The notes below the pieces were generated by a model, which saw nothing but the letters and a program-made list of their open reading frames with translations, had not been told where the DNA came from and ran no database searches. This document shows positions 1 through 10,750 of a stretch of DNA of 64,000 nt, piece by piece. Location: assembly GCA_021234155.1 (NCBI GenBank), contig JAJEKV010000058.1, positions 6,024,600-6,088,599 of the forward strand. Direction: 5' to 3'. The DNA comes from Isoetes taiwanensis (lineage: Eukaryota; Streptophyta; Lycopodiopsida; Isoetales; Isoetaceae). The stretch's first letter is position 1; each line of letters opens with the position of its first letter. Made by a program: the position numbers and the translations under genes.

Positions 1-295
1 GGCAATAAAAGGAATTGGAGTCAGATTCCTACCAAGAACCTCTCTCAACAAGACGTCTTTGTCTCATGGAAGCTTGCCCGAACCAGAAAGTTTGATGTGA
101 TGAAGAATGGTTTACTTTCGCCTCTTCATTGTGGCGGTGGCTTCATTATTGCTCTTAAATGGGCTTTCCTAAATTTTGGGCCTTCCACAACCAACAATGC
201 AAGTCTAGTAGGAATAAAAGGAGAAAAAAGAATGGAAGCATCTAGAATTTTACCAATTATACAGATGGTAGTGATGCATCTATAGATTAAACAAG
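1..295 (+). repeat. Dispersed repeat, copy 1 (pairs with 15908-16267)
   Basis: This segment is clearly similar to 15908-16267 in the same orientation: both share the stretches around CCAAGAACCTCTCTCA, GATGTGATGAAGAATGG, TTGGGCCTTCCACA and the end GATGCATCTATAGATTAAAC. Copy 2 carries about 60 extra bases in the middle. The window edge cuts copy 1 on the left, so its full length is unknown. No coding potential is conserved between the copies. It is an old dispersed repeat of unknown class, possibly part of an LTR or leader. Confidence 0.8.
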
Positions 296-1859
296 CCACA
301 TCATAGATTATGGTGATTTCATAGCCTTGGATAAGGAGGGATACTTGGATTTGGAATATAAGTTTCCCATAATTAATTATCATGTTTTGTCTAATCATCC
401 TTCTTTCTTGAACTTGAGGAACATCAACTATGTGTTTTCAGAATTCCTTGCTCGCCATTTTTTGTGGTCATGTATAATGATAGGGTGGTACATATTGTTA
501 ACAAAGCATGAACATGAGACATACACTTTTCCTAGTTCTAAATATTCAAGCCGGTTTAAGGATTGTGAAGATTGTGGAAAAGGGTAGCCAATCGATTGAT
601 AACATATACTACAATTCTGAAAAAGAACATAATAGTTGCCCTAAACATCATTTGCTAGATAGGTCACATGTTAACACATAAACAACATTGCTCAATGTTA
701 ATTAGCCTTTAATAATACAACCATTTTCTTCACAATTTCTCCTTTTATTGCCTTCTTGGGTTACTTATAAAGACCAATAGTTGTTTGCATGGAGGTTGGG
801 CTAGTATTCTTAGCATTGTTACTACTAGCCAATCAAAACATTGTCCTGGTTTGAATAATGCCCTTTGTTCAAAATGAATAGCAAATTTGCCCAATGAATT
901 AGAAGAGCTATGGTCACGACACACCTATTTACCTTCATTCCTTTCATTAATAAGTCAAAGGTTCAAAGGTGGAGATGCTAATGCAAAAATCATAAATAAA
1001 TTAATAGGGTTACTTGTTGAGACATGGATAGCATGTCTTGCTTTCTTAGTTCCATGTACTATTAATTTCATTAAGAATTGTTCATAGAAAAAATTGCAAT
1101 TGTATCCAACTATATCACACTTTCCTCGATTTAAAGAGATAGCAAGATTTTTAATTCTCTTCTGTACCAATTTCTTTTGCATTTTATCTCGGGCTTAAGT
1201 GGCATGTTTTTATGTGCTTTATGAAGCAATTTTTATCCATTTTACAAGCACTTCTTTCACAACAATTAGAAGAAGAGCCTCGACAAGACCCATTCTTGCA
1301 TTTCATCACCAGCTTTGCTGACAAGCATTTAACCTTTATACATATGCCATTTTTGCTAAATTTGCTGGTATAAATTCTCAATTAAGAGTACAAGAAGGCG
1401 CTGCCAAGGTTTCTTTTCAAAATCAGTGCAGTTGGACCCCCGCTTAACGCCCAACATTCTCTTCTCAGAATGGCCAAGTGATTCTAGATTGATGTGAAGC
1501 AACTTCGTAAGATCTTACATTCTAACTCTAATTTAGAAATTACAAAATGGGAGAATATTTACCTTGCATGCAATTAGTGAAGGTAAGAGAAGCGCTCACA
1601 ATAGCTCTTCAAGTGCTCTCAATGCGCCGAGACAATAAGAAGGAGGCTTCTATTTATAAGATGGAGTTTGTTGGATGATCGACACACATGACTAATCTAG
1701 GGCTATATTTATGCCAAGTGCCTATATCGCAATCCTCGCATGTAATCATTAATATTATTCGATATATATTTCATATCCATAATTATCCTAAAATGGATAT
1801 CATTAAGATTCTATATATATTGGGATTGATATCTTCTAAACAAATTTGCCAATGGGCCG
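296..1859. other. No gene recognised
   Basis: AT-rich DNA with only short reading frames and no recognisable domain, splice structure or repeat ends. The stretch around 1430-1680 has a TATTTATAAG box followed by short direct repeats and could be retroelement leader debris, but nothing decisive is visible. Confidence 0.6.
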
Positions 1860-2850
1860 CAATAAATGCAAGTTGACACATGTCGCGGCTTTGATAATTC
1901 AAATAAATGCAAGCGATATTAATGGCCGCAATAAATGCAAAGTGCAAGCACATGTCGTGCTTTGATAACTTCGCAATAAATGCAAAGCGACAATAGCGCA
2001 ATAAATGCAAAGCGTATTAATGGCCGCAATAAATGCAAAGGGTATTAATGCGCCGCAATAAATGTAAAAGTGCACACATGTCGTAGCTTTGATAATTCAA
2101 ATAAATGCAAAGCGATAATGGCCGCAATAAATGCAAAGTGCACACATGTCGTGCTTTGATAACTCGCGAATAAATGCAAAGCGTATTAATGGTCGCAATA
2201 AATGCAAAGCGTTAATGGGTCGCGAATAAATGCAAAGGGTATTAATAGCGCATAAATGCAAAGTGCACACATGTCGTGGCTTTGATAACTCGCATAATAA
2301 AGCATATTAACGTCGCAATAAAAACAAATAAATCGCAGCGTATTAATCGGTCGCAATAAATGCAAAAAAGGTTAATGGCTACAATAAATGCAAAGTGCAC
2401 ACATAATGTGCTTTGATAATTCTTAATAAATTCAAAGTTTATTAATGGGCCACAAAAATGCAAAGTGTATTAATGGCGCAATAAATGCAAAGCGCATCAA
2501 CCGCCATAAATACAATGAATGCAACGTGTCATCCTATGGTAATGCTTATATCTTCCTCCTATATAAATGCTCATAAATGCCTCAAATGCAAAATTAATGC
2601 CCGCAATAAATGCTTTATAATCAATGAATGCACACAATATTCGAGGTTATTAATGTCGCAATAAATGCTTTACAATCAATGAATGCACACCGTACGTAAT
2701 GCATGTAATCACGCCAACATCACGAAATATTCGAGGTTACCGCGCAATAAATGCTTTATATAATCAATGAATGCAAAATGAATGCAAAAGAATGTTGATA
2801 AGGCCGCGAATAAATGCTGCAATAAATGCTTTATAAGTAATAAATGCACA
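1860..2850. repeat. Degenerate minisatellite (GCAATAAATGCAAAG units)
   Basis: About 1 kb built from diverged units whose core is GCAATAAATGCAAAGCG followed by TATTAATGG, in places extended by CACACATGTCGTGCTTTGATAA. Unit length varies from about 25 to 75 bp. Toward the right end the units change to AATAAATGCTTTATAATCAATGAATGCA. Several dozen occurrences of AATAAATGC or AATAAATGCA are readable by eye. Nothing indicates coding; the short frames here simply read through the repeat. Confidence 0.85.
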
Positions 2851-2944
2851 CAAGTACACGTACATGTTTTTAAATTTTGAAGGAACAAAATGAAGGAGAA
2901 GAAAATTGGACACCCAATTACATAGGAAGGATAAGGTTCTTTGT

Positions 2945-3060
2945 TTGGTTTAGTGGCTAGTCCATAGGTTAGTAATTAAGAGATCTTGTGTTCAAGTCTC
3001 TAGGGTTCTGTCATATATATCCTCATGGATAGTGCCAATGTGGTATGCCATAAAAATATT
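2945..3060 (+). mobile_element. SINE-like element with RNA polymerase III A and B boxes
   Basis: TAGTGGCTAGTCCATAGG at 2951-2968 resembles an A box, and GTGTTCAAGTCTC about 25 bp further on resembles a B box (GGTTCRANNCC type). The distance between them is right for a tRNA-derived SINE. A TCTA microsatellite follows at about 3060, as is common at SINE tails. No target duplication was found, so this is a tentative call. Confidence 0.45.
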
Positions 3061-3202
3061 ACTATCTATCTATCTATGTTTACATTTGTCTTTCTTTATT
3101 TGTTCTATCTATCTATGTTTACATTGATATCTATGTTTACATTTGTCTTTCTTTATTTGTTCTATCTATCTATATTTACATTTGTCTTTCTTTATTTATG
3201 TG
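3061..3202 (+). repeat. TCTA microsatellite plus 39-bp tandem units
   Basis: (TCTA)n runs alternate with the unit TGTTTACATTTGTCTTTCTT, giving about three tandem copies. The 67-aa frame at 3025-3228 is only a read-through of the repeat. Confidence 0.85.
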
Positions 3203-4929
3203 AGGGGCTTATGTTATGTCCTATCTAGAATAAATATTGCTTCTATTTGAGATGATTACAAATATCCTTAAAAGTTCGAAAGTCCTCTATGTTTTCATGT
3301 TAATTCTTTTTGAATAAGAAAACTTAAATTGTACAAGAATCTTATCATGGCGGCCTCCACAAACATTTCTATTCCACGTCTCCCATGCACATCCAAATGT
3401 TATAAGACATGTAGGATTTGAACATGCATTTTATGACCTTGTGTTCTAGTATTTGTACAATAGAAAGTTTCTCGATCCTCATGACCATAAGATTTCGTGA
3501 TAATAATGGCATTTGATGATATTCGATGGGTTTTGAGCCTTGCATAAGGACACCCATACACAAATGATTTTGACCACTAGAGTATCACCATAAAACACAA
3601 AACATGTGTGGTGGATACAAAAACAATAATATAGCAATCTACTTTGTGATAACAACAATAACATAACAATCGAGTTTGTAATAGAATACCAGCGTAGTAA
3701 TTGATTTGTGTCAAGAGTTGTTTCATTATCTCCTTAGGTTTGTCCCATCACTTTTATTAGGAATTTCAAAGTTCATTTTTTAGTAAAGCTAGACTGATTA
3801 AAAGGTCATAGGACATGTATAATTCTACCAAATGAAGGTCATGATGCAATATGGCTTACCCTGTTAATTTAAGCCTCCATGTAGAAAAAAAAATAATCAA
3901 GGTACATAATTATTAATATTTTGCTACTCATTCCATACTGAAGTCTTCCTTCCTCTTGTTGCTGCAGGAAAGTAAAAGAACTTTAGTCTAAATCTGCTAA
4001 CATGCCTATGCAAGCTAATTCAAGTTAACCACAAGGATAGTCTAACTACTACAAATAATCTCCACTGGCTTCCAATATTGGTGGAATATATAAAGGTGGT
4101 TTTGAATAAGAGGAGATGTAGTAGTGAACTAGGATCCTTATTGCATGAACTTCCATTCCGATTGCTCCTTTAATCTGCAATGTTGCTAATGCATAAGATG
4201 ATATCTTTGGTTTCTTCAACTCCTCCCTTATGGAGTCTCTTTCAAAAGTTGCATATCTATTGCTTATTAACATTTGAAGCGCTTAGATAATTATTTCTCA
4301 TGCTACAGTCATGATATCATGATCGAACCCCTACACGTATTATGATTAGATCCAAACACAAAAAAAGAAACTGCAATTAATAAAGAATTAAGTTAGCACT
4401 AATGCTTTATCTCTATGCCCATTGAAGCATATATGCTTAGAAATGTACCAACATGCCAGATTTGATTATCATCCATCTACATTTTGCTTTAATAAGCAAG
4501 AGATTCATTTCCTCTGAAGTTCATGTGGCTATTCTTGAAAGTGACACATTTTGCATGTGCTAAATTACATAGTGTTTTTATTCTTCAAAGTTTGCATGTG
4601 CTACAGTGCCTACTTGACAAGGGATATCGAATAAGCAACAGTTGTTATTGAAGAGCCGCAACCTGGCATCTTCTTCTGTGAACCTAAAGCTTTAACTTTT
4701 ATGGGCGCTATATTCCATTTGAAGCGATACCAAATATGCAACTACTGGAAAGGAAATGGTTAAAGTGATTGCTTGAAGTAGTAGGAGAAAGCAAATGATA
4801 AAAATCATTGCTAGAACTAGTACATCAAAGAATAGAAACCTACCAAGTTTTATGGACAATGCATCTTGCCATCGAAGCCAAGAACATCTTGTTTGAGATC
4901 TTTCAAAATCCCTTAATACGAAATGCAAA
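3203..4929. other. No gene recognised
   Basis: AT-rich DNA with short unsupported frames on both strands. No domain, repeat pair or element terminus was recognised. Confidence 0.55.
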
Positions 4930-5305
4930 TATGCACCTCATTGCAACCAACACATAAATTAAAATCCCCCTGAAATCCCCTTTAGCTTGGGTGCATATTC
5001 ACACGGGGGTTACTCCAGGCACCAAGAGCTGTCGGACGAGCATATTTGCCCTTTATTCCTTGAACTGGACCGTACATAGCGATACTCGTTTGTGGGGTAT
5101 GCCTGTACAAGTTTTTGTATACTATATATTGAGGTTTGCAAAATACTATAAGTTTTGAAGGAATATACTAATGGTATCAATTTTGTACATGTGTTGTAAG
5201 TTTTTAGGGGCTCACTGCCTCTATGTAACCCCCTTTTGTAAATATGCACCCAAACCAAAGGGGGTTTCAGGGGGATTTTAATTTAAATGTGTCAGATGCA
5301 ATGGT
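4930..5305. mobile_element. Fold-back MITE, copy 1 (about 370 bp)
   Basis: The ends are long terminal inverted repeats of roughly 60 bp. The left end reads CATAAATTAAAATCCCCCTG then TTGGGTGCATATTCAC; the right end is the near-perfect reverse complement (GTAAATATGCACCCAA then CAGGGGGATTTTAATT). The interior has no coding sequence. The same interior, with landmarks CTCGTTTGTGGGGTATGC and ACAAGTTTTTGTATA, recurs in reverse orientation at 63195-63520, so this is a multicopy non-autonomous element. Superfamily and target duplication are not established. Confidence 0.75.
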
Positions 5306-5344
5306 TTGTGTTAATTAATGTTAATAGTAGTTATGTGTTAGTTG

Positions 5345-5420
5345 TTATATTAAAAAAAAATTTGGGCCCTTCGGGCCCTAATAAACCAAACTCCCAGGAA
5401 TTGAACCCACATGCATATCC
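5345..5420 (-). repeat. GGGCCC hairpin/T-tract segment, possible SINE fragment
   Basis: On the minus strand GGGTTCAATTCCTGGGAG looks like a polymerase III B box. It is followed by the palindrome GGGCCCGAAGGGCCC and a T-tract. No A box was found. A similar GGCCC/T-tract/ATAAC segment also borders MITE copy 2 near 63130-63165, so it is part of a larger repeat. Confidence 0.35.
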
Positions 5421-5579
5421 ATTTATCACATTATCGTATTGAAGTAGTAGAATATGAAGGGTCTTTGTTAGAAAATTGTATGCATTCTCAACATAACAAA
5501 TCAAAAGAATGGTGATTGAATACCTATAAATAAATAGAATTAGCTCATGCAAGCAAATACATTCATACAATAATAATTA

Positions 5580-6835
5580 GATTTCAAAAAAACCAGTGGA
5601 TTCTCACATTGCAACTGCATAAGCGTAAAAAATGCGGATAGCTAATTTAACACGCGTTTTGCAACAATAGCATTAAGTAAGGACTTTCTGCGTCTTCATG
5701 CGAACAAATATCCTGCAGTGAGCTCTATGATTGGGGCCATCGACAAATGTTCCGGGCCGGTCGAGCCCGGCCCTTCCTGGGATCGAGGTTTGGGGCCCTA
5801 CCGTCTCTTTGGCGACACAGAATTGACTTGAGCAAAAGTGTAAGGCATTTTTGGCACGAGCACTTGGGGTGAAACCTTCAGCCCCCATCGGTCTAACTTA
5901 GAAAACGGATTCTTCCGCTTCAATTGGCAGCCCTTTGATAGACACATCGTCTATTTTCGAAAAGTGGTTACTATGGGTGATGCTCGGCTCCCGACTGAGC
6001 TTACACTGTGGCCATGGGTCCTTGTGGGGAACTTTGTTGGAGGGGTAAGAGAGATCGATGGTTCGCCCGGATGGAACGTCTTGAGGGGAGACGCAGGATC
6101 GCATGTGAGTGGGCCGCAAATGACCCGATCGTGGCGACTAGCGGAGAATACCTAGGCAGCTTGTTTCCTTGGCAAGCTCTGGGACCCGGCTCTCGGAGCA
6201 GTCAAAATGGCCCATTACAAGGAGCACATCAACCCCGTGTTAGCCCGGGCCCACTCTACACTGCGTTCCCGGTACCCCCAAAAGCGCCAGACTCATTGCC
6301 TCCATTCGCAGTGCCCACCATCTTCGCATCGAGGCGGGCGGTGGATTGGGGAGCCCCGCCGGAGGTGAACTCTGTCAGTCTTTGTCAAACGGGTGCCATT
6401 GAGGATGAGTCTCACACTTTCCAGAGTTGCCCGGCCGGTCGGTCCGGGCGGATATGCTCCCTTAGTGCGGCGGACTTGCCCTTGCATTTCTGTGATGAAC
6501 ACACCGGCCAAGATGCGTGCCATGGGTCAGACATTCGGGAGGTACCGACTGCGAGGTCACCTTTGCCCCCACCGCCAGCTAATTAGGCACTACGGTGTGG
6601 TGCATGATCAGATATATTTGGGTGTTTCGCATTTTATATGTTAGGGCCGGTTTGTCGGCCGGTGATTCTTTGCCCGCGGTTTTCCCTCGAAAACCCTTCG
6701 GGGCGGGGGTTTTTTAACCCGGGCAGTAATCCGCTTGCTGCGTTTTTGTATTGGGTCCCATAGACCGATTGGTCTCCGTGGACGATAAAAGTACCTTCCT
6801 TCCTTCCTTCCTTTGAGAAGTTGCCCTTTATTCAT
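5580..6835 (+). pseudogene. 5'-truncated LINE remnant (zf-RVT end and 3' UTR)
   Basis: A GC-rich island in AT-rich surroundings. One frame around 6300 reads HHLRIEAG and another around 6380-6440 reads LCQTGAIEDESHTFQSCP. These match the end of plant LINE ORF2 proteins, where a LRIETGRW-like motif is followed by the zf-RVT zinc motif C..C...EDE.H....C. The match is split over frames, so the copy is broken. The segment 6650-6800 (GGGTTTTTTAACCC, GGGTCCCATAGACCGATTGGTCTC) recurs in inverse orientation at 36730-36870, as expected of a LINE 3' UTR. A (CTTC)n run follows at about 6800. Confidence 0.55.
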
Positions 6836-8607
6836 TTAAATTCAATTTCCATATAAATGGCATCCGTATCACTTGAAAAGTAAGTTGAATCAAGTCCTGT
6901 GCACAATGCAGGCCTGGCATATATGCCATGCTGCTGGACATTAGTGATGCCGAGTTGGAAGGAGGAAAAGATGCAACAACACCATCACTGCATTATTTGC
7001 ATTTGCTTCAGCTCAACGTGGCAAAAACACACTTCCAACAATTAAAAAAACATAATAATCAAGTGCTTGCAATATCTGATTATCAGGTGAATTTCTATAT
7101 TCTTATAGGTGATGTTCTGCAGCACAATCTTTCCATCTCCATTGCATGGATCTAACACAAAAGGCAACTTACCATCATCCATCTTTTCATCACCGTAGCC
7201 AGGAGGCTTACTTTAAGCATTGTTTCTTCATACTTAAAGTTCATCCAAAAACCATGTAAATAACATGAGATCTGTTTATCCTCTTTTGCCAGCAGGAGCA
7301 TCTTTAACAGAGGTAGCTTGGCCCAAGATCCCGTCATTTGATAATTTCGACCTCTTCAATTAATTTTGTTCTTCACAATTTCATTTCCATGCACCTCATT
7401 TTTTTCGTGCCAATGGTTAACTGTGCATAAACAATGGTGAAAAAAAAACACAATGGTGGCTTTACATTAAAGAATATCTTAATAAATTAATGGTTGTTTG
7501 AACGGGAGGTTATCAACCATTTAGGGAATGGAGAAGTTCGGGAGGCGGCAAGCAGAGTGCGGGTTCAAAACAGAGCCGATTCTGGAAAGCAGAGGAAGCG
7601 GGTTATCCATAGCCGGTTCAGGCAAACAGAGCAAGTTAGTGAAGTTGCAGGAGGCCGGGAGCGGAATATGATGGCAGAACCATGGCAATAGTTATGGGAA
7701 ATCCGAGATACAGAAGGTTTTTCCATAGCTGATTCTGGCAAATAGAGCAAGTTAGGGAAGGCTGCGGGGAGGTCTGAGTCGAATCTAATGGGGTTCGGAT
7801 AAAAGCTTAAAGTGTTTTGCCTGTTGTGTTCTTGCAGCTGTATTGCATGCCGAAATCTTAAAACTCTTCCTAAATATGCAAACAGAACTCGAATGTTTTG
7901 AAAAAGGTAAGGAATTAGAAGTTGGTTTTGCAGCAGCATATTGTAGAACCTATATTGTAGAATGAGCACCTGTATTGTAGAACCAGCACGTCTAAGGCTT
8001 TAGCTTACAAGAGCAATAGAGGAAAAAAACCCCCGAATCTGGCCTTAAACATGTATTTGACAAAAGGTAAGGAAAACAACTCTTTTTTGCAGCACTATGT
8101 AAAACCAGCACGTCTAAACCTTTACACTAGCCTACAAAGAAACAAAACAAAAAAAAACACCCCTTATGCTAACTGAAGAATTGCTACAAATACCTCTGTA
8201 AGAATAAATATCAGCAAGAATGCACTCCGTGTGATATCCTTTTGTCACCAACACATCAGCAAGGATCCACTCTCGCAGGAAGATCCCAAAAGGCCAAGGA
8301 TATGGATTTGGTGCATATAGAAATATAAAAGTAACTTCTTGTTATTGTGATATATATACAACCACACATGCAGTGAAAGACAACAACCATTAGATTGTTT
8401 TAGCCAAATTGAATCAACGGCCCATATAGGGTGCACTCTAGAAATATTATTTAGTACACCTCAATGAATACAAGGACGAAATCATAGAAAACCCATGTGA
8501 AAAGGGGTATAAAAATATAAAAGTAACCCCCTGTTATTGTGCTATATATTAATACAAATAGCGTAGCTATCCATCCGAAAAAGAAAGACATTTGTGGATG
8601 ACATTTT
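6836..8607. other. No gene recognised; imperfect short duplications
   Basis: No supported gene. Imperfect duplications are visible: 7560-7670 against 7700-7795 (around CCATAGC...GATTCTGG and CAGAGCAAGTTAG), 7895-8000 against 8060-8125 (GGTAAGGA, TTTTGCAGCA, CCAGCACGTCTAA), and a 38-bp pair at about 8320 and 8515 (AATATAAAAGTAAC). Confidence 0.5.
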
Positions 8608-9394
8608 GTGGATGCAATGGGACTTGGGGTTCATATCTCACACTCCATCATGAATGGTCCAAGGACTTGTGTTTCTATGCCTGTGGACTTGCCTTTACCA
8701 GATTGTGTAGTTGTGAAGAGCGGGCCTTGGTATAAGAAGTTAGATCTTAAGCTTCTGAATGGTCCAGAATTAGCCCGCTTGTTTCCTGATAAGGAGGCTT
8801 TTGCTAGCTTTCGTCGAGGTACTCGTGCATCTCAGGCATCTGTTCAACATTCTTCTCAGGTTCAAGTTCCTACTGTTATTTCTTCATCTATTCATGATCA
8901 ACCTTTGCCAGTTGTCTTGCATTCCTCGGCTATGGAAGATGCTCTACACACAGTTCCAATGGTGTCGTCTTTAGCACCGCCAGTTGCAGCTATAGTTCCT
9001 ACCACTCTCCCGGTTGTTGCTTCTGCTTCGCATATTTCTGAGGTTGTTATGGCTGATGGTCCTAATCTTCAGTGCGCTAAGGAGTCATGGCAACAGGTCA
9101 ATTGGAAGAAGGCAGCGAGGAAGAAGTTGGTTATGTCATCTCACGAGGCTATCCTGCCTCGTTCTATTCAGTGGCATGATAACTTGATGTCTGTTGATGA
9201 TCATCCTGATGTTGCAGAACATGTTGAGTGTGATGAGGCCATTAAACGCCTCAAGGTGGCACAAGGAGTATGATTATGTACTGTGTTTGGGTGGTTTTGC
9301 TTAGTGGATTATCTCGTCCTCTAGGTTTTGAGTCCCATGTCACAGGTCCCTTGTATGTATCTTGATATTCCTTGATAATAGATTGTCGTCCTTC

Positions 9395-9421
<27 letters not shown>
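8608..9421 (+). mobile_element. Retroposed LINE ORF1-like sequence with poly(A) tail
   Basis: An open frame of 221 codons (8608-9273) is followed by about 120 bp of untranslated DNA ending TTGTCGTCCTTC and a 29-base A run. The same TTGTCGTCCTTC(A)n end closes the LINE at 60683-62874, and CCTTCAAAGA(A)n closes the LINE at 57393-58678. The protein has a Ser/Val/Pro-rich middle and a basic C-terminal part with SWQQVNWKKAARKK, the W..V..KK arrangement seen near the end of plant LINE ORF1 proteins. No RT follows, so this is either a non-autonomous deletion derivative or a retroposed ORF1-only RNA. No clear target duplication was found. Confidence 0.5.
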
Positions 9422-9425
<4 letters not shown>

Positions 9426-10621
9426 TCTAGCTCAATCTTGTCAACTATTATTTTAGTTAATCATTTTCAGAAGTATGAAATAGAAGAATTTCTGCTAATA
9501 GAGTATCAAAATGACGATGCTTTTGTTAATATCAATATAGAAACAAGGTCGCTTTTTTTTTTTCTATGGTGCATTTATATGAGGACACGTGGCATTGCCA
9601 AAACTTGGAATGGGAAGGTGGGTGCCCTGATTCTGAGTGACAGCTTTAACCAGTCACTTGTATTTTTTCAGAATGTTTTTATTTTAGCACTTGTAATTTA
9701 CACCTCATTACATTTGTTACATTCGATGCTCAAAAGCCATTACATAGAAAATCCCCATTTTTCTTCAAAACATATCAAAATTTCCACTAATTCAATGCCA
9801 AAACTGGACAATCCTGCACAAATCTAGTTTTGATACTCCTCTTTCTACACTTTTTGCCCTAATCCGACATGATTTGGGCTTCTCACGACCTGCCAATCCA
9901 GGTTATAGATGCTCAAAATAGCTCTCCACTCCAAACATGGCGATCTCCCTACTGCAAACAGCTCTGGAAGCAACAACGTTGGCTGGCATTTTCATGACAA
10001 GTCCTTACAAAGCGCAAAATTTTTGGACTTCATTCAAAAGCCATGGCCAGTCTTACATTAAAAAACATAGAGCACATAGCACTAAAACACCCTACACCCA
10101 AAAACCTATTACATGCTTTCTTTGCTTCAATAAGCACCCAAAACACTGAAAACCTCTGATCTCACCCTTTCTCCATTACTAAAACAAACAGGGTAGCCAT
10201 ACGCACAACCATCTATAATAACAAGATCAAAATATAAAAAGTTTGCATGCACGAAAAAATACCTACAGAAACTTACCTATAGAATAACTTACAGAAAATG
10301 TAAAAAATTTACTTACAGAAGACTCGCCATTTGCATGCAAGAAAAAATTTGAAGCAAAAACACATCAGAACTGCAAGGACTAACAAGTTTGAAGGATCAA
10401 GTAGAACTTGACTAGAAGCCATCACGAAAAACTCGTCAGAACTACACAACATCAACAAAAAATTATCAAAACTGCCAGCGCCTTCAACAAAAACTCGATA
10501 GACCTGTCAATGCCTTCATTCTACTTGAAGGCATCAAAAAAATCTTGCCGAAATGCCTGCGCCTCAACAAGCCATCGCTGGTGACAGGGGAAAGGAGGAG
10601 GAAAAAAATCTCCCATGTTTC
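9422..10621. other. No gene recognised
   Basis: AT-rich DNA without recognisable domains or element ends. The open frames are short and have no neighbours or splice logic. Confidence 0.5.
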
Positions 10622-10750
10622 TATATTGTGGGGGAAGGGCACTTGGTCCCCCTTTCCGGGTGGCCGTGACCCGCTCTCCAGGTGCCACCGGTCGCGGGAC
10701 CCCATCGTCCACCCGGAAAGGGGTCCCAAGTGCCCTTCCCCCATACAAAA
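10622..10750. repeat. GC-rich long inverted repeat (hairpin)
   Basis: Arms GGGGGAAGGGCACTTGG...CCTTTCCGGGTGG (about 10629-10664) and CCACCCGGAAAGG...CCAAGTGCCCTTCCCCC (about 10707-10742) are nearly exact reverse complements around a roughly 43-bp loop. Frames overlapping it on both strands are mirror artefacts of the palindrome. Confidence 0.75.

Noticed and set aside
2945..3060. A tRNA gene
   Set aside because: Only A- and B-box-like motifs are present; no cloverleaf or acceptor pairing could be drawn. Called SINE-like instead.
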